Position numbers and translations under genes: made by a program | Part shown: in pieces, positions 19,800 to 26,694 of the stretch | How positions within the stretch are numbered: the first letter of the stretch is position 1 | How the letters are laid out: every line of letters begins with the position of its first letter | The notes under the pieces: generated by a model | Databases searched by the model: none | The model's input: the letters and a program-made list of their open reading frames with translations, nothing else | Told to the model about the DNA's origin: nothing | Source: Actinoplanes missouriensis 431 | Lineage (GTDB): Bacteria > Actinomycetota > Actinomycetes > Mycobacteriales > Micromonosporaceae | NCBI RefSeq assembly: GCF_000284295.1 | Contig: NC_017093.1 | Location: forward strand, 310,001-374,000 | DNA: 64,000 nucleotides | Direction: 5' to 3'

Positions 19800-20603
19800 T
19801 TACGCTACGGCGGCCCGGGTGCGCCGGTGGCGCCCGTAGAGCGCGAAGCCGATCGCCACCCCGACACCGACACCCAGGGCCGCAGCGGCGACCGGCACGG
19901 CCGGCCGGTCACGCAGGCGTCTTCCCAGCGGTACGGGGTTGCGGAACTCCAGAATCGGCCAGGACCGCTCGGCCGCGACCCGGCGCAGCGCCCGGTCCGG
20001 GTTCACCGCGCTCGGATGCCCGACGGCCTCCAGGAGCGGCAGATCGCTGCTCGAGTCGGAGTAGGCGAAGCACTCGGCCAGATCGTAGCCACGGGACTCG
20101 GCGAGCTCACGGACGCCGACCACCTTGTTCGGCCCGGCCGAGTAGAAGTCGACCTCGCCGCTGTAACACCCGTCGGCGATCGCCATCCGGGTCGCGATCA
20201 CGTCGGTGATGCCGAGCAGCGCGCCGATCGGGCGGACCATCTCGTCACCGGAGGCCGAGACCAGCACGACGTCACGGCCGGCCGCCTGGTGCTCGGCGAT
20301 CAACGCGGCGGCCTCCGCGTAGACATACGGATTGATCAGGTCGTTGAGAGTCTCGGCGACGATCTGCTGCACCTGCTCGACCCGCCAGCCCTTGCTCAGG
20401 GCCGCCATGTAGTCACGGGTGCGCGCCATCGCCTGCTCGTCGGTGCCGCCGCCGAGGCGGAACATCAGCTGCGCGTATCCGGACTTGACCACGTCACGGC
20501 GGCTGATCAGGCCATCACGGTAGAAAGGCCGTCCGAAGGCCAGGGCGCTGGACTTGGCGATGACGGTCTTGTCGAGATCGAAAAAGGCGGCGCTCGGGCC
20601 CAC
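19800..20603 (-). CDS. HAD-IB family phosphatase with C-terminal membrane anchor
   Basis: The 267-residue protein has HAD motif I FFDLDKT (residues 7-13), motif II VLVSASG, and motif III/IV with Lys in AGPNKVVG and YSDSSSDLPLLE. This is the pattern of SerB-like HAD-IB hydrolases. A C-terminal hydrophobic segment (VPVAAAALGVGVGVAIGFAL) followed by basic residues predicts a single membrane anchor. It is the likely counterpart of M. tuberculosis Rv3661, which also flanks the 6C RNA and the tad locus. Substrate is not established; other members of this group have been linked to phosphoserine or lysophospholipid dephosphorylation. Confidence 0.88.
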   Translation of the reverse strand: MGPSAAFFDLDKTVIAKSSALAFGRPFYRDGLISRRDVVKSGYAQLMFRLGGGTDEQAMARTRDYMAALSKGWRVEQVQQIVAETLNDLINPYVYAEAAALIAEHQAAGRDVVLVSASGDEMVRPIGALLGITDVIATRMAIADGCYSGEVDFYSAGPNKVVGVRELAESRGYDLAECFAYSDSSSDLPLLEAVGHPSAVNPDRALRRVAAERSWPILEFRNPVPLGRRLRDRPAVPVAAAALGVGVGVAIGFALYGRHRRTRAAVA

Positions 20604-20804
20604 GGGCCGAAAGTGTAGCCGTACCGCGCCCGGGACGTTCGATCCGTACGCCCAAGAGCCTCGTTGGTGACGCGCTGTGAAAACGGTCAGACGGGCAGGG
20701 AGTGTCGCATCGGGTTACATTCGGTACTCGACGGAACGGCAGAGTCTGAGGCAGACTTGTGTTCGCCACTGTGAAGCGTGTTGTTACGACCGCGTCCAGT
20801 GAAG

Positions 20805-20877
20805 CTGGCCCTCGGTAATCGCGCCCCCCGCGATTGCCGGGTTGATTCGGCTCGACCCCCCCGGAGCCGAATCCAAG
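20805..20877 (+). ncRNA. 6C small RNA
   Basis: Two adjacent hairpins each expose a run of at least six C residues, the defining feature of the actinobacterial 6C RNA. Hairpin 1 (20814-20838) pairs GGTAATCGCG with CGCGATTGCC around the C-run. Hairpin 2 (20844-20873) has a perfect 10-bp stem, GATTCGGCTC/GAGCCGAATC, around a loop with seven Cs. A strong hairpin immediately downstream (20879-20908) would terminate it. The neighbours (HAD phosphatase on one side, ssd/tad genes on the other) match the location of the 6C RNA B11 in M. tuberculosis. The 5' end is estimated. Confidence 0.85.
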
Positions 20878-20878
20878 G

Positions 20879-20908
20879 ACGACCCCCGTCTCCCCCGACG
20901 GGGGTCGT
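20879..20908 (+). terminator. Terminator hairpin of the 6C RNA
   Basis: A perfect 12-bp stem (ACGACCCCCGTC/GACGGGGGTCGT, loop TCCCCC) lies just after the two 6C hairpins and 6 nt from the end of the convergent STAS gene, so it can serve both. Only a short TTCCC tail follows. Confidence 0.65.
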
Positions 20909-20914
20909 TCCCGT

Positions 20915-21292
20915 TCAGGCGCCGGTGGCCGACGTGCGCTCCGGCCGGGCCTCGTCGATCGCCCCGCCCGCGGACGAGCTGATCAGGCCGAAGAAGCCGG
21001 CGAGACCCGTCACGTCCAGCACCCGGCGGAACGACTCGGTCGGATTGACCACCAGGAACTGGCCGCCGCGCTCGGTGACGTCCCGATAACCCTCGATCAG
21101 GGCGCCCAGCCCGGTCGAGTCGATGAAGGACGCATCGCGCAGGTCGACCCGCACGAGCGTCGCCGACCAGTCGATGAGCGCGTCGCGGATGCTCTGGGCG
21201 ACGTCGTCGGCCCGGGAGTAGTCGATCTCACCCAGCACGGTGACGGTCACTGTCCCGTCGTCGGCGACCGTGGTCCGGATCGCGTTGTCCAT
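20915..21292 (-). CDS. STAS domain protein (anti-sigma factor antagonist-like)
   Basis: A 125-residue protein starting MDNAIRTTVADDGTVTVTVL at 21292 (GGAGCTGGC before the ATG). The STAS core includes DLRDASFIDSTGLGALIEGY; the Ser in FIDSTG is the phosphorylation site of SpoIIAA/RsbV-type antagonists. Such proteins bind anti-sigma kinases in their unphosphorylated state and free the sigma factor. There is no kinase gene beside it; one related partner (29520) lies 8 kb away next to bldG. It is convergent with the 6C RNA and divergent from ssd. Confidence 0.88.
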   Translation of the reverse strand: MDNAIRTTVADDGTVTVTVLGEIDYSRADDVAQSIRDALIDWSATLVRVDLRDASFIDSTGLGALIEGYRDVTERGGQFLVVNPTESFRRVLDVTGLAGFFGLISSSAGGAIDEARPERTSATGA

Positions 21293-21391
21293 GCCAGCTC
21301 CATCGGTCTGTGTCGGCACCAAAGATACCCAACCCGCCCGAGTTCATACGCGGGGCGGCTCGGCGTACCAGATCGTCTTCCCGGCGGCGAG

Positions 21392-21419
21392 TTATCCACA
21401 GGATCGGAAGTTATCCACA
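21392..21419. promoter_or_regulatory. Two DnaA-box-like motifs (TTATCCACA)
   Basis: TTATCCACAGG occurs twice in the same orientation (boxes at 21392-21400 and 21411-21419) about 100 nt upstream of the ssd start, in the divergent region with the STAS gene. TTATCCACA is the perfect consensus DnaA box. Function here is unknown. Confidence 0.45.
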
Positions 21420-21503
21420 GGCGGCTCCGGACCCGTTGCCCGGCCGGACGGCGGCTCGCGACGGTGGGCGCTCGACACCCGCCGCCGAGCCTGGAGGCCC
21501 CCG

Positions 21504-22583
21504 ATGCCCGCACCACGCCGTCCCCTGGTCGTGACCGCCGACCGCGACCTCCTCGACGACCTGCTCCGGCTCGCCGCCGCCGGTGGCGCCGAGGTCGACG
21601 TGGCGCCCGACCCGGCCGCTGCCCGCGCCCGCTATCCCGCCGCGTCCCTCGTGGTGGTCGGCGCCGACCAGGCGGAGTCCTGCGCACGGGCCCGGTTGCC
21701 GCGCCGCCCCCGGGTGATCGTGGTCGGCCGTCACTCGGACATGGACGCCACCACCTGGGAGTTCGCCGAGCCGCTCGGCGCCGAGCACGTCGCGGTGCTG
21801 CCGGCCGCCGAGACCTGGGTGGTCGAGCAGTTCGCGGCCCGTCCCGAGCAGCCGGACGCCCGCTCGCGGACCGTCGCGGTGATCGGCGGGCGGGGTGGCG
21901 CCGGCGCGAGCATGCTGGCGGCCGGGCTGGCCACCACGGCGGTGCGCTGCGGGCACCGGACCCTGCTCGTCGACGCCGACCCGCTCGGCGGCGGCCTCGA
22001 CCTGCTGCTCGGCTGGGAGGACGTGACGGGTCTGCGCTGGCGCGGTCTGCGCGCCGCGGACGGACGGGTCGATCCGCCGGCGCTGCTCGCCGCGCTGCCG
22101 CAGCGTGGCGACCTGGTCCTGCTCTCGTTCGACCGCGACCAGCTGCCCGGTGTGCCGGCCGAGGCGATGGCGGCGACGCTGGACGCCGCCCGGCGCGGCC
22201 GGGACGTCATCGTCGCGGACCTGCCCCGGCAACTCGACGACGCCGCCGTGCTGGCCCTGCAGGCGGCCGACCGGACGTTGCTGGTGGTTCCGGCGGAACT
22301 ACGGGCCGCCGCTTCGGCCGCGCGGACCGCCGCCTCGATCCAGGTGCACTGCGAGGACATCGCGGTGGTGGTGCGCGGACCCGCGCCCGGCAAGCTGCGG
22401 GCCCGGGAAGTCGCCGGCGCGCTGGGCCTGCCGCTGGCCGGCACCCTGCGCCCGGAACCGTCACTCTGCGAGAAGGTGGAGAACGGCGCCGCGCCCTGCG
22501 CGGACGGGAAGGGGCCACTCGCCGACCTCTGCCGCCGGCTGGTCGACGATCTGATGCGTACGGGTTCGGCGGCGCACGCATGA
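21504..22583 (+). CDS. ssd: Septum site-determining protein Ssd (CpaE-like ATPase)
   Basis: A 359-residue protein from the ATG at 21504 (GGAGG 6 nt upstream). The N-terminal 110 residues are receiver-like (PLVVTADRDLLDDLLRLAAA). The C-terminal part is a MinD/ParA-type ATPase with a degenerate Walker A (GGRGGAGASMLAAGLA, lacking the usual lysines) and LLVDADPLGGGLDLLLGW. It is the first gene of the tad operon, as Rv3660c (ssd) is in M. tuberculosis. It probably localises the pilus machinery or links it to the cell cycle. It overlaps tadA by four bases (ATGA). Confidence 0.88.
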   Translation: MPAPRRPLVVTADRDLLDDLLRLAAAGGAEVDVAPDPAAARARYPAASLVVVGADQAESCARARLPRRPRVIVVGRHSDMDATTWEFAEPLGAEHVAVLPAAETWVVEQFAARPEQPDARSRTVAVIGGRGGAGASMLAAGLATTAVRCGHRTLLVDADPLGGGLDLLLGWEDVTGLRWRGLRAADGRVDPPALLAALPQRGDLVLLSFDRDQLPGVPAEAMAATLDAARRGRDVIVADLPRQLDDAAVLALQAADRTLLVVPAELRAAASAARTAASIQVHCEDIAVVVRGPAPGKLRAREVAGALGLPLAGTLRPEPSLCEKVENGAAPCADGKGPLADLCRRLVDDLMRTGSAAHA

Positions 22584-23815
22584 GCGCGCTGACCCATCGG
22601 GTACGCCACCACCTCGCCCACTCCGGCGACGAAGCCACCCCGGCAGCGGTCGTCAGCGTCGTCCGCCGGGAGAACAAGGTGCTCGGCGACACGGCGGTGC
22701 TGCGGCTCGCCGACCAGGTCCGGGACGAGATGCTCGGGGCCGGGCCGCTCGCGCCGCTGCTCGCGGATCCGGCCGTCACCGACGTGCTGGTCAACCAGGG
22801 GCAGGTCTGGATCGACCGGGGCGCCGGGCTGGAACGGGCCGCCGTCCGGCTCAGCGGACCGGACGAGGTGCGCCGCCTGGCACAGCGCCTGGTGGCGGCC
22901 TGTGGTCGCCGGCTCGACGACGGTCAGCCGTACGCAGACGCCCGCCTCCCGGACGGCACCCGCCTGCACGCGGTGCTGCCGCCGGTCGCCGTCGACGGGC
23001 CGTACCTGTCGCTGCGCACCTTCCGGCAGCGGCCGTTCAGCCTGGACGATCTGGTCCGGCACGGCACCGTCGCGCCGGCCGCCGCGCGGGTGCTGGCGGC
23101 GCTGGTGGAGGCGCGGCTGGCGTACCTGGTGACCGGTGGCACCGGCAGCGGCAAGACCACGCTTCTCGCGACGCTGCTCGGGCTGGTGCCGCCGACCGAG
23201 CGGATCGTGCTGGTGGAGGACGCGGCCGAGCTGCGGCCGGTGCATCCGCACGTGGTGGCGCTGCAGTCGCGTACCGCGAACGTGGAAGGCGCCGGCGCGG
23301 TCGGCCTCACCGATCTGGTACGCCAGGCGCTGCGGATGCGACCGGACCGGCTGGTCGTCGGCGAGTGCCGGGGCGCTGAAATAGTTGATCTTCTGGCGGC
23401 TCTGAACACAGGTCACGACGGCGGCGCGGGCACCCTCCACGCCAACGCGCCGTGTGACGTGCCGGCCCGGCTGGAGGCGCTCGGCCTGCTCGGCGGGCTG
23501 CCCCGGGCCGCGCTGCACGCGCAGGTGCTGGCGGCGTTGCAGGTGGTGCTTCAGGTTCGGCGTACCGCGGCCGGCCGTGTCCTGGAATCCATCAGCGTCC
23601 TGGTGCCCGCGGAGGAGTCCCGCCTGATCACGGTCCAGCCGGCCTGGGCCGGTTCACCGGGTCCGGGCGCCCCAGTGCTGGCCCGCCTCCTCACCGCCCG
23701 CGGAGTCCCCGTCCCGCCCGCTCTCCAAGCCGTTCCCGTCGCGCCGGCCGGGCCCGTCGCGCCGCGCGTCGGCTTCTCCGGGCCGCACGCCGTTTCCTCC
23801 GGGCGGCCGGGATGA
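22580..23815 (+). CDS. tadA: TadA/CpaF-type secretion ATPase
   Basis: The 411-residue protein starts at the ATG overlapping the ssd stop. It has the N-terminal CpaF domain (GAGPLAPLLADPAVTDVLVN) and the type II/IV secretion ATPase core: Walker A GGTGSGKTTLLATLLG (about residues 187-202), Asp box VLVEDAAELRP, and Walker B LVVGECRGAEIVDLLAALN followed by the His box GTLHAN. It powers assembly of Flp-type pili at the inner membrane. The C-terminal 50 residues are a Pro/Val-rich tail without family similarity. It overlaps tadB by four bases. Confidence 0.95.
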   Translation: MSALTHRVRHHLAHSGDEATPAAVVSVVRRENKVLGDTAVLRLADQVRDEMLGAGPLAPLLADPAVTDVLVNQGQVWIDRGAGLERAAVRLSGPDEVRRLAQRLVAACGRRLDDGQPYADARLPDGTRLHAVLPPVAVDGPYLSLRTFRQRPFSLDDLVRHGTVAPAAARVLAALVEARLAYLVTGGTGSGKTTLLATLLGLVPPTERIVLVEDAAELRPVHPHVVALQSRTANVEGAGAVGLTDLVRQALRMRPDRLVVGECRGAEIVDLLAALNTGHDGGAGTLHANAPCDVPARLEALGLLGGLPRAALHAQVLAALQVVLQVRRTAAGRVLESISVLVPAEESRLITVQPAWAGSPGPGAPVLARLLTARGVPVPPALQAVPVAPAGPVAPRVGFSGPHAVSSGRPG

Positions 23816-24660
23816 CCGGCGTGCTGGCGGCGGGGCTGATGGTTGCGGCGGTGCTCGTGGTTCTGAGGCCGCGGCGTGCGGCCCGGGCACGCTTGCCGGG
23901 GCGGCGGCGGGCTCCGGCGCGGTTCGACCCCGCCCGGGTACGCCGATGGCGCGCCCACCTGACCACCGGGCCGGCGTGGCGCCCGGTGCTGGCGGCGGCC
24001 GGTCTGGCGTCCGTGCCGGCGCTGCTGGCAGGGGGTCCGGCCGGCGCGGCGATCGCGGCGGTCTACGCGGCCCTGGCCGCGGGTGAGTGGGCCCGCCGGG
24101 ACCGCCGGAAACGCGCGTCGGCCGCACGGGCGGCCGAGCTGGACCGCTTGTGCGCGCTGGTGGCCGACCTGCGAGCCGGCCTCCCGCCGGTGGCCGCCGC
24201 GGGTTTCCCGGGCTACTCCGCGGGCGGTGTCCCCGGCTACTCGGCGGCCGGTCCCTCGGACACTGCTGATCCACTCGGAGCGGGTTCGGGCGGTGCCGGC
24301 CCTTCCGGCGCTGCGGAGGGCGGCGCCGGGCGGATCCGGGAACTCGTCGCGGCCGTCTGGCGGCTCGCCGAGCAGACCGGCGCGCCCGCGGCCGATCTGC
24401 TCGACCGGATCGAGTCCGATGCCCGATCCACCGACCGGACCACGGCGACGGCCGCTGCTCAGGCGGCCGGGGCGCAGGCCACGGCCCTGCTCCTGGCCGG
24501 GCTGCCACTGGGCGGGATCGGACTCGGCTACGCGATCGGGGCCGACCCGCTCGCGGTGCTCCTACGAACCCCGGTCGGCGTGGCCTGCGCGCTGACGGCG
24601 GTGCTGTTGCAGGTCGCGGGGCTGCGCTGGTCCCAGCGACTGGTGGACGGCCCGCGATGA
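23812..24660 (+). CDS. tadB: TadB-like type II secretion F domain protein
   Basis: A 282-residue integral membrane protein. Hydrophobic helices lie near the N-terminus (LAAGLMVAAVLVVL), at about 58-92, and at the C-terminus (ATALLLAGLPLGGIGLGYAI and the following segment). The cytoplasmic T2SSF-like helical segment carries a Gly/Pro/Ser-rich insertion at about residues 125-170 (GFPGYSAGGVPGYSAAGP). It is the inner-membrane platform protein of the Tad pilus, the counterpart of Rv3658c. Its ATG overlaps the tadA stop and its stop overlaps the next ATG. Confidence 0.85.
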   Translation: MTGVLAAGLMVAAVLVVLRPRRAARARLPGRRRAPARFDPARVRRWRAHLTTGPAWRPVLAAAGLASVPALLAGGPAGAAIAAVYAALAAGEWARRDRRKRASAARAAELDRLCALVADLRAGLPPVAAAGFPGYSAGGVPGYSAAGPSDTADPLGAGSGGAGPSGAAEGGAGRIRELVAAVWRLAEQTGAPAADLLDRIESDARSTDRTTATAAAQAAGAQATALLLAGLPLGGIGLGYAIGADPLAVLLRTPVGVACALTAVLLQVAGLRWSQRLVDGPR

Positions 24661-25370
24661 CCGGAATCGTGGCGACCTGCCTGGGCCTGGCCGCCGTCCT
24701 GCTCGTCGTCCCCGTGAACAGATCCGGTCAGCGACTGCGCCGCATCGGCTCGCACGAGGCACCCGCCGCGAAGAATCGACAAATGCCGCGAGTGATCCCG
24801 TCCCTGCTGGTCGGCATCGGAGTCGTCGTGATTGTCGGGGGCCGTTGGGGCGTACCCCTGGGTGTGATCGCCGCAATCGGAGCGGAACGCGCGCTGCGAC
24901 GCCGGGAACCGCCCGGAGCGCGTCGTGAGCGGCAGCGAGCACTGGCTGACCTTCCGCTCGGTGCGGACCTGCTGGCTGCCGCGTTGCGTGCCGGTGCCCC
25001 GGCGGACCGGGCTGCCGCAGCGGTGGCGGATGCGCTCGGCGGGCCGCTCGGGACCAGGCTGGACCGCGTCGGCCGCTCGTTGCGACTCGGTGCCGGTCCG
25101 GCCGAGGCCTGGGCTCATCTCGGTGACGTGCCCGGGGCGGAACGTCTGGTCGCGGCCGCGATCCGATCCAGCGCGAGCGGCGGTGCGCTGGCCGGAGCGC
25201 TGGAACGTCTGGCCGGTGACCTGCGTTCGGACCGGACCGTCGCGGCCGAGGCGGCGGCTCAGCGAGCCGGCGTCCTGATCGTCCTGCCGCTCGGGTTGTG
25301 CTTCCTGCCCGCGTTTCTGCTGGCCGGCCTGGTCCCGGTCGTGATCGCCGTCCTGAGTGACGTGCTGTGA
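24657..25370 (+). CDS. tadC: TadC-like type II secretion F domain protein
   Basis: A 237-residue membrane protein beginning MTGIVATCLGLAAVLLVVPV. It has two hydrophobic segments in the first half, a cytoplasmic T2SSF helical bundle (LPLGADLLAAALRAGAPADRA, AERLVAAAIRSSASGGALAG) and a C-terminal pair of helices (VLIVLPLGLCFLPAFLLAGL). It pairs with TadB in the platform complex. It starts in the ATGA overlap with tadB, followed by 183 nt containing 17-bp repeats before the pilin gene. Confidence 0.87.
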   Translation: MTGIVATCLGLAAVLLVVPVNRSGQRLRRIGSHEAPAAKNRQMPRVIPSLLVGIGVVVIVGGRWGVPLGVIAAIGAERALRRREPPGARRERQRALADLPLGADLLAAALRAGAPADRAAAAVADALGGPLGTRLDRVGRSLRLGAGPAEAWAHLGDVPGAERLVAAAIRSSASGGALAGALERLAGDLRSDRTVAAEAAAQRAGVLIVLPLGLCFLPAFLLAGLVPVVIAVLSDVL

Positions 25371-25402
25371 AAGCCCCGCACCGCTCCCGGAACGACGGGC
25401 AT

Positions 25403-25487
25403 GGCTTCGAGGCCGGTGCGGCTTCGAGATCGGTGCCGCTTGAGACCGGCGCGGCTTCGAGATCGGCGGGGCTTTGAGACCGGCGCG
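25403..25487 (+). repeat. Five degenerate 17-bp tandem repeats upstream of the pilin gene
   Basis: Five copies of about 17 bp with consensus GGCTTYGAGRYCGGYGC start near 25403, 25420, 25437, 25453 and 25470, in the only sizeable gap of the tad operon. They may separate or tune pilin expression (inference). Confidence 0.6.
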
Positions 25488-25553
25488 GCGTCCGCCGCGC
25501 CACCGCAAGACCGGCACGGCAGAAAGTCGTGCCGCCTATCTGAGGAGGACCAC

Positions 25554-25739
25554 GTGCACACCATCGTCACCCGCTTCCGGCGGCTCCGGGCCGAGGCCGC
25601 CGATGCCGGAATGAGCACCGCCGAGTACGCCGTCGGCACGCTCGCCGCGGTGGCCTTCGCCGGCATCCTGCTCAAGGTGGTCACCAGTCCGGCCGTGCAG
25701 CAGGCGCTCGGCGGCATCATCGGCCGGGCCCTGAAGTGA
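25554..25739 (+). CDS. Flp-type pilin subunit (DUF4244)
   Basis: A 61-residue protein from the GTG at 25554, with GAGGAGG 5 nt upstream, the best ribosome site of the operon. It has a short basic N-terminus, the processing-site-like segment DAGMSTAEYAVGTLAAVAFA (Glu five residues after the Gly, as in Flp prepilins) and one hydrophobic helix. It corresponds to Rv3656c (DUF4244). It is the predicted major subunit of the Tad pilus, processed by a TadV-type prepilin peptidase not present in the window. Its stop overlaps the GTG of the next gene. Confidence 0.9.
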   Translation: MHTIVTRFRRLRAEAADAGMSTAEYAVGTLAAVAFAGILLKVVTSPAVQQALGGIIGRALK

Positions 25740-26095
25740 AGCGGCGCCGGCGGCCCGGCCGGGACCGGGGTGCGTTCACCGCGGAGCTCGCGGCCGGGCT
25801 GCCGGCGCTCCTGCTGCTGTTCTACGCCGGGTTGACGGCGATCTCGGCGGTGACCGACCAGGCGCGCTGCCTGGACGCGGCACGTGAGGCGGCCACGGCT
25901 GCCGCCCGCGGCGCGCCGACGGACGGGGCCGCGAGGCTGGCCCCGGCAGGTGCCGAGATCCAGGTGTCCGGCGACGCGGAGACGGTCACGGTGGTGGTCA
26001 TTTCCCGGGTACGCGTTCCGGGTGGCGCCCACCTGCCCGCAACCACCCTGCGAGCCGAGTCGCACGCCGCCCGCGAGCCGGAGCTGATCCCCTGA
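25736..26095 (+). CDS. TadE-like pseudopilin
   Basis: A 119-residue protein (GTG start overlapping the pilin stop) with a very basic N-terminus (KRRRRPGRDRG), the TadE signature GAFTAELAAGLPALLLLFYAG and a Cys-containing periplasmic part (DQARCLDAAREAATAAARG). It corresponds to Rv3655c. TadE proteins are pseudopilins of the Flp pilus. Its stop TGA overlaps the next ATG (TGATG). Confidence 0.87.
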   Translation: MKRRRRPGRDRGAFTAELAAGLPALLLLFYAGLTAISAVTDQARCLDAAREAATAAARGAPTDGAARLAPAGAEIQVSGDAETVTVVVISRVRVPGGAHLPATTLRAESHAAREPELIP

Positions 26096-26688
26096 TGACG
26101 CCGAATCGTCCGGCCGGTGGCCGGGCCCGCGACCGTCACCGGGCCCGCGACCGCGACCACGACCGTGACACTGACCGCGGCCGTCACCGGGCCCGCGACC
26201 ACGACCGTGACACTGACCGCGGCCGTCACCGGGCCCGCGACCACGACCGTGACACTGACCGCGGCCGTCACCAGGCCCGCGACCACGACCGCGACCACGA
26301 CCGGGACCGGGCCCGCGGCCGGGACCGGGGCGCCGCCTCGATCCTGCTGCTCGCGCTCGGCCTGGTCCTGCTCGCCGGAGGACTGGCCGGAGCGGCGATC
26401 GGCGCGGCCCAGGTGGCCCGCCGCGAAGCCCGCAACGCGGCGGACCTGGGCGCTCTGGCCGGCGCGCAGCAGGCGGTGCTGGGTGCAGCCCCGGCGTGCG
26501 AGGCCGCCGCCCGAATCGTGAAGCGCAACCGGGCCACGATGACCGCCTGCACCCTGGAGGGCCTGGAGCTGGTGATCCACACCAGCGTCCCCACCGGCCT
26601 CCTGCTGGGCGCTGCCTGGACAGCCGAGGCCGCCGCCCGAGCCGGCCCCCTCACCATCCCCGCCGGCATGTCAGGCCCGGCGTTCTGA
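26095..26688 (+). CDS. Rv3654c-type TadE-like protein with N-terminal Arg/Asp/His repeats
   Basis: A 197-residue protein. Residues 1-80 are an extraordinary charged repeat of Arg, Asp and His (HRARDHDRDTDRGR-type 14-residue units). From residue 81 the usual pseudopilin opens, GAASILLLALGLVLLAGGLA, followed by ARREARNAADLGALAGAQQA and a pair of cysteines (PACEAAAR, MTACTLEG). That part matches the Rv3654c family in which such a repeat is not usual. It is the last gene of the tad operon, coupled by TGATG. The repeat would face the cytoplasm before processing. Confidence 0.85.
   Translation: MTPNRPAGGRARDRHRARDRDHDRDTDRGRHRARDHDRDTDRGRHRARDHDRDTDRGRHQARDHDRDHDRDRARGRDRGAASILLLALGLVLLAGGLAGAAIGAAQVARREARNAADLGALAGAQQAVLGAAPACEAAARIVKRNRATMTACTLEGLELVIHTSVPTGLLLGAAWTAEAAARAGPLTIPAGMSGPAF
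26135..26330 (+). repeat. 42-bp tandem repeats encoding Arg/Asp/His units
   Basis: Units starting at about 26141, 26189, 26231 and 26273 are near-identical over 42 bp; the first carries a 6-bp extra. All lengths are multiples of three, so each unit encodes 14 alternating charged residues. The near identity indicates recent expansion. Confidence 0.9.
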
Positions 26689-26694
26689 CCGGAG

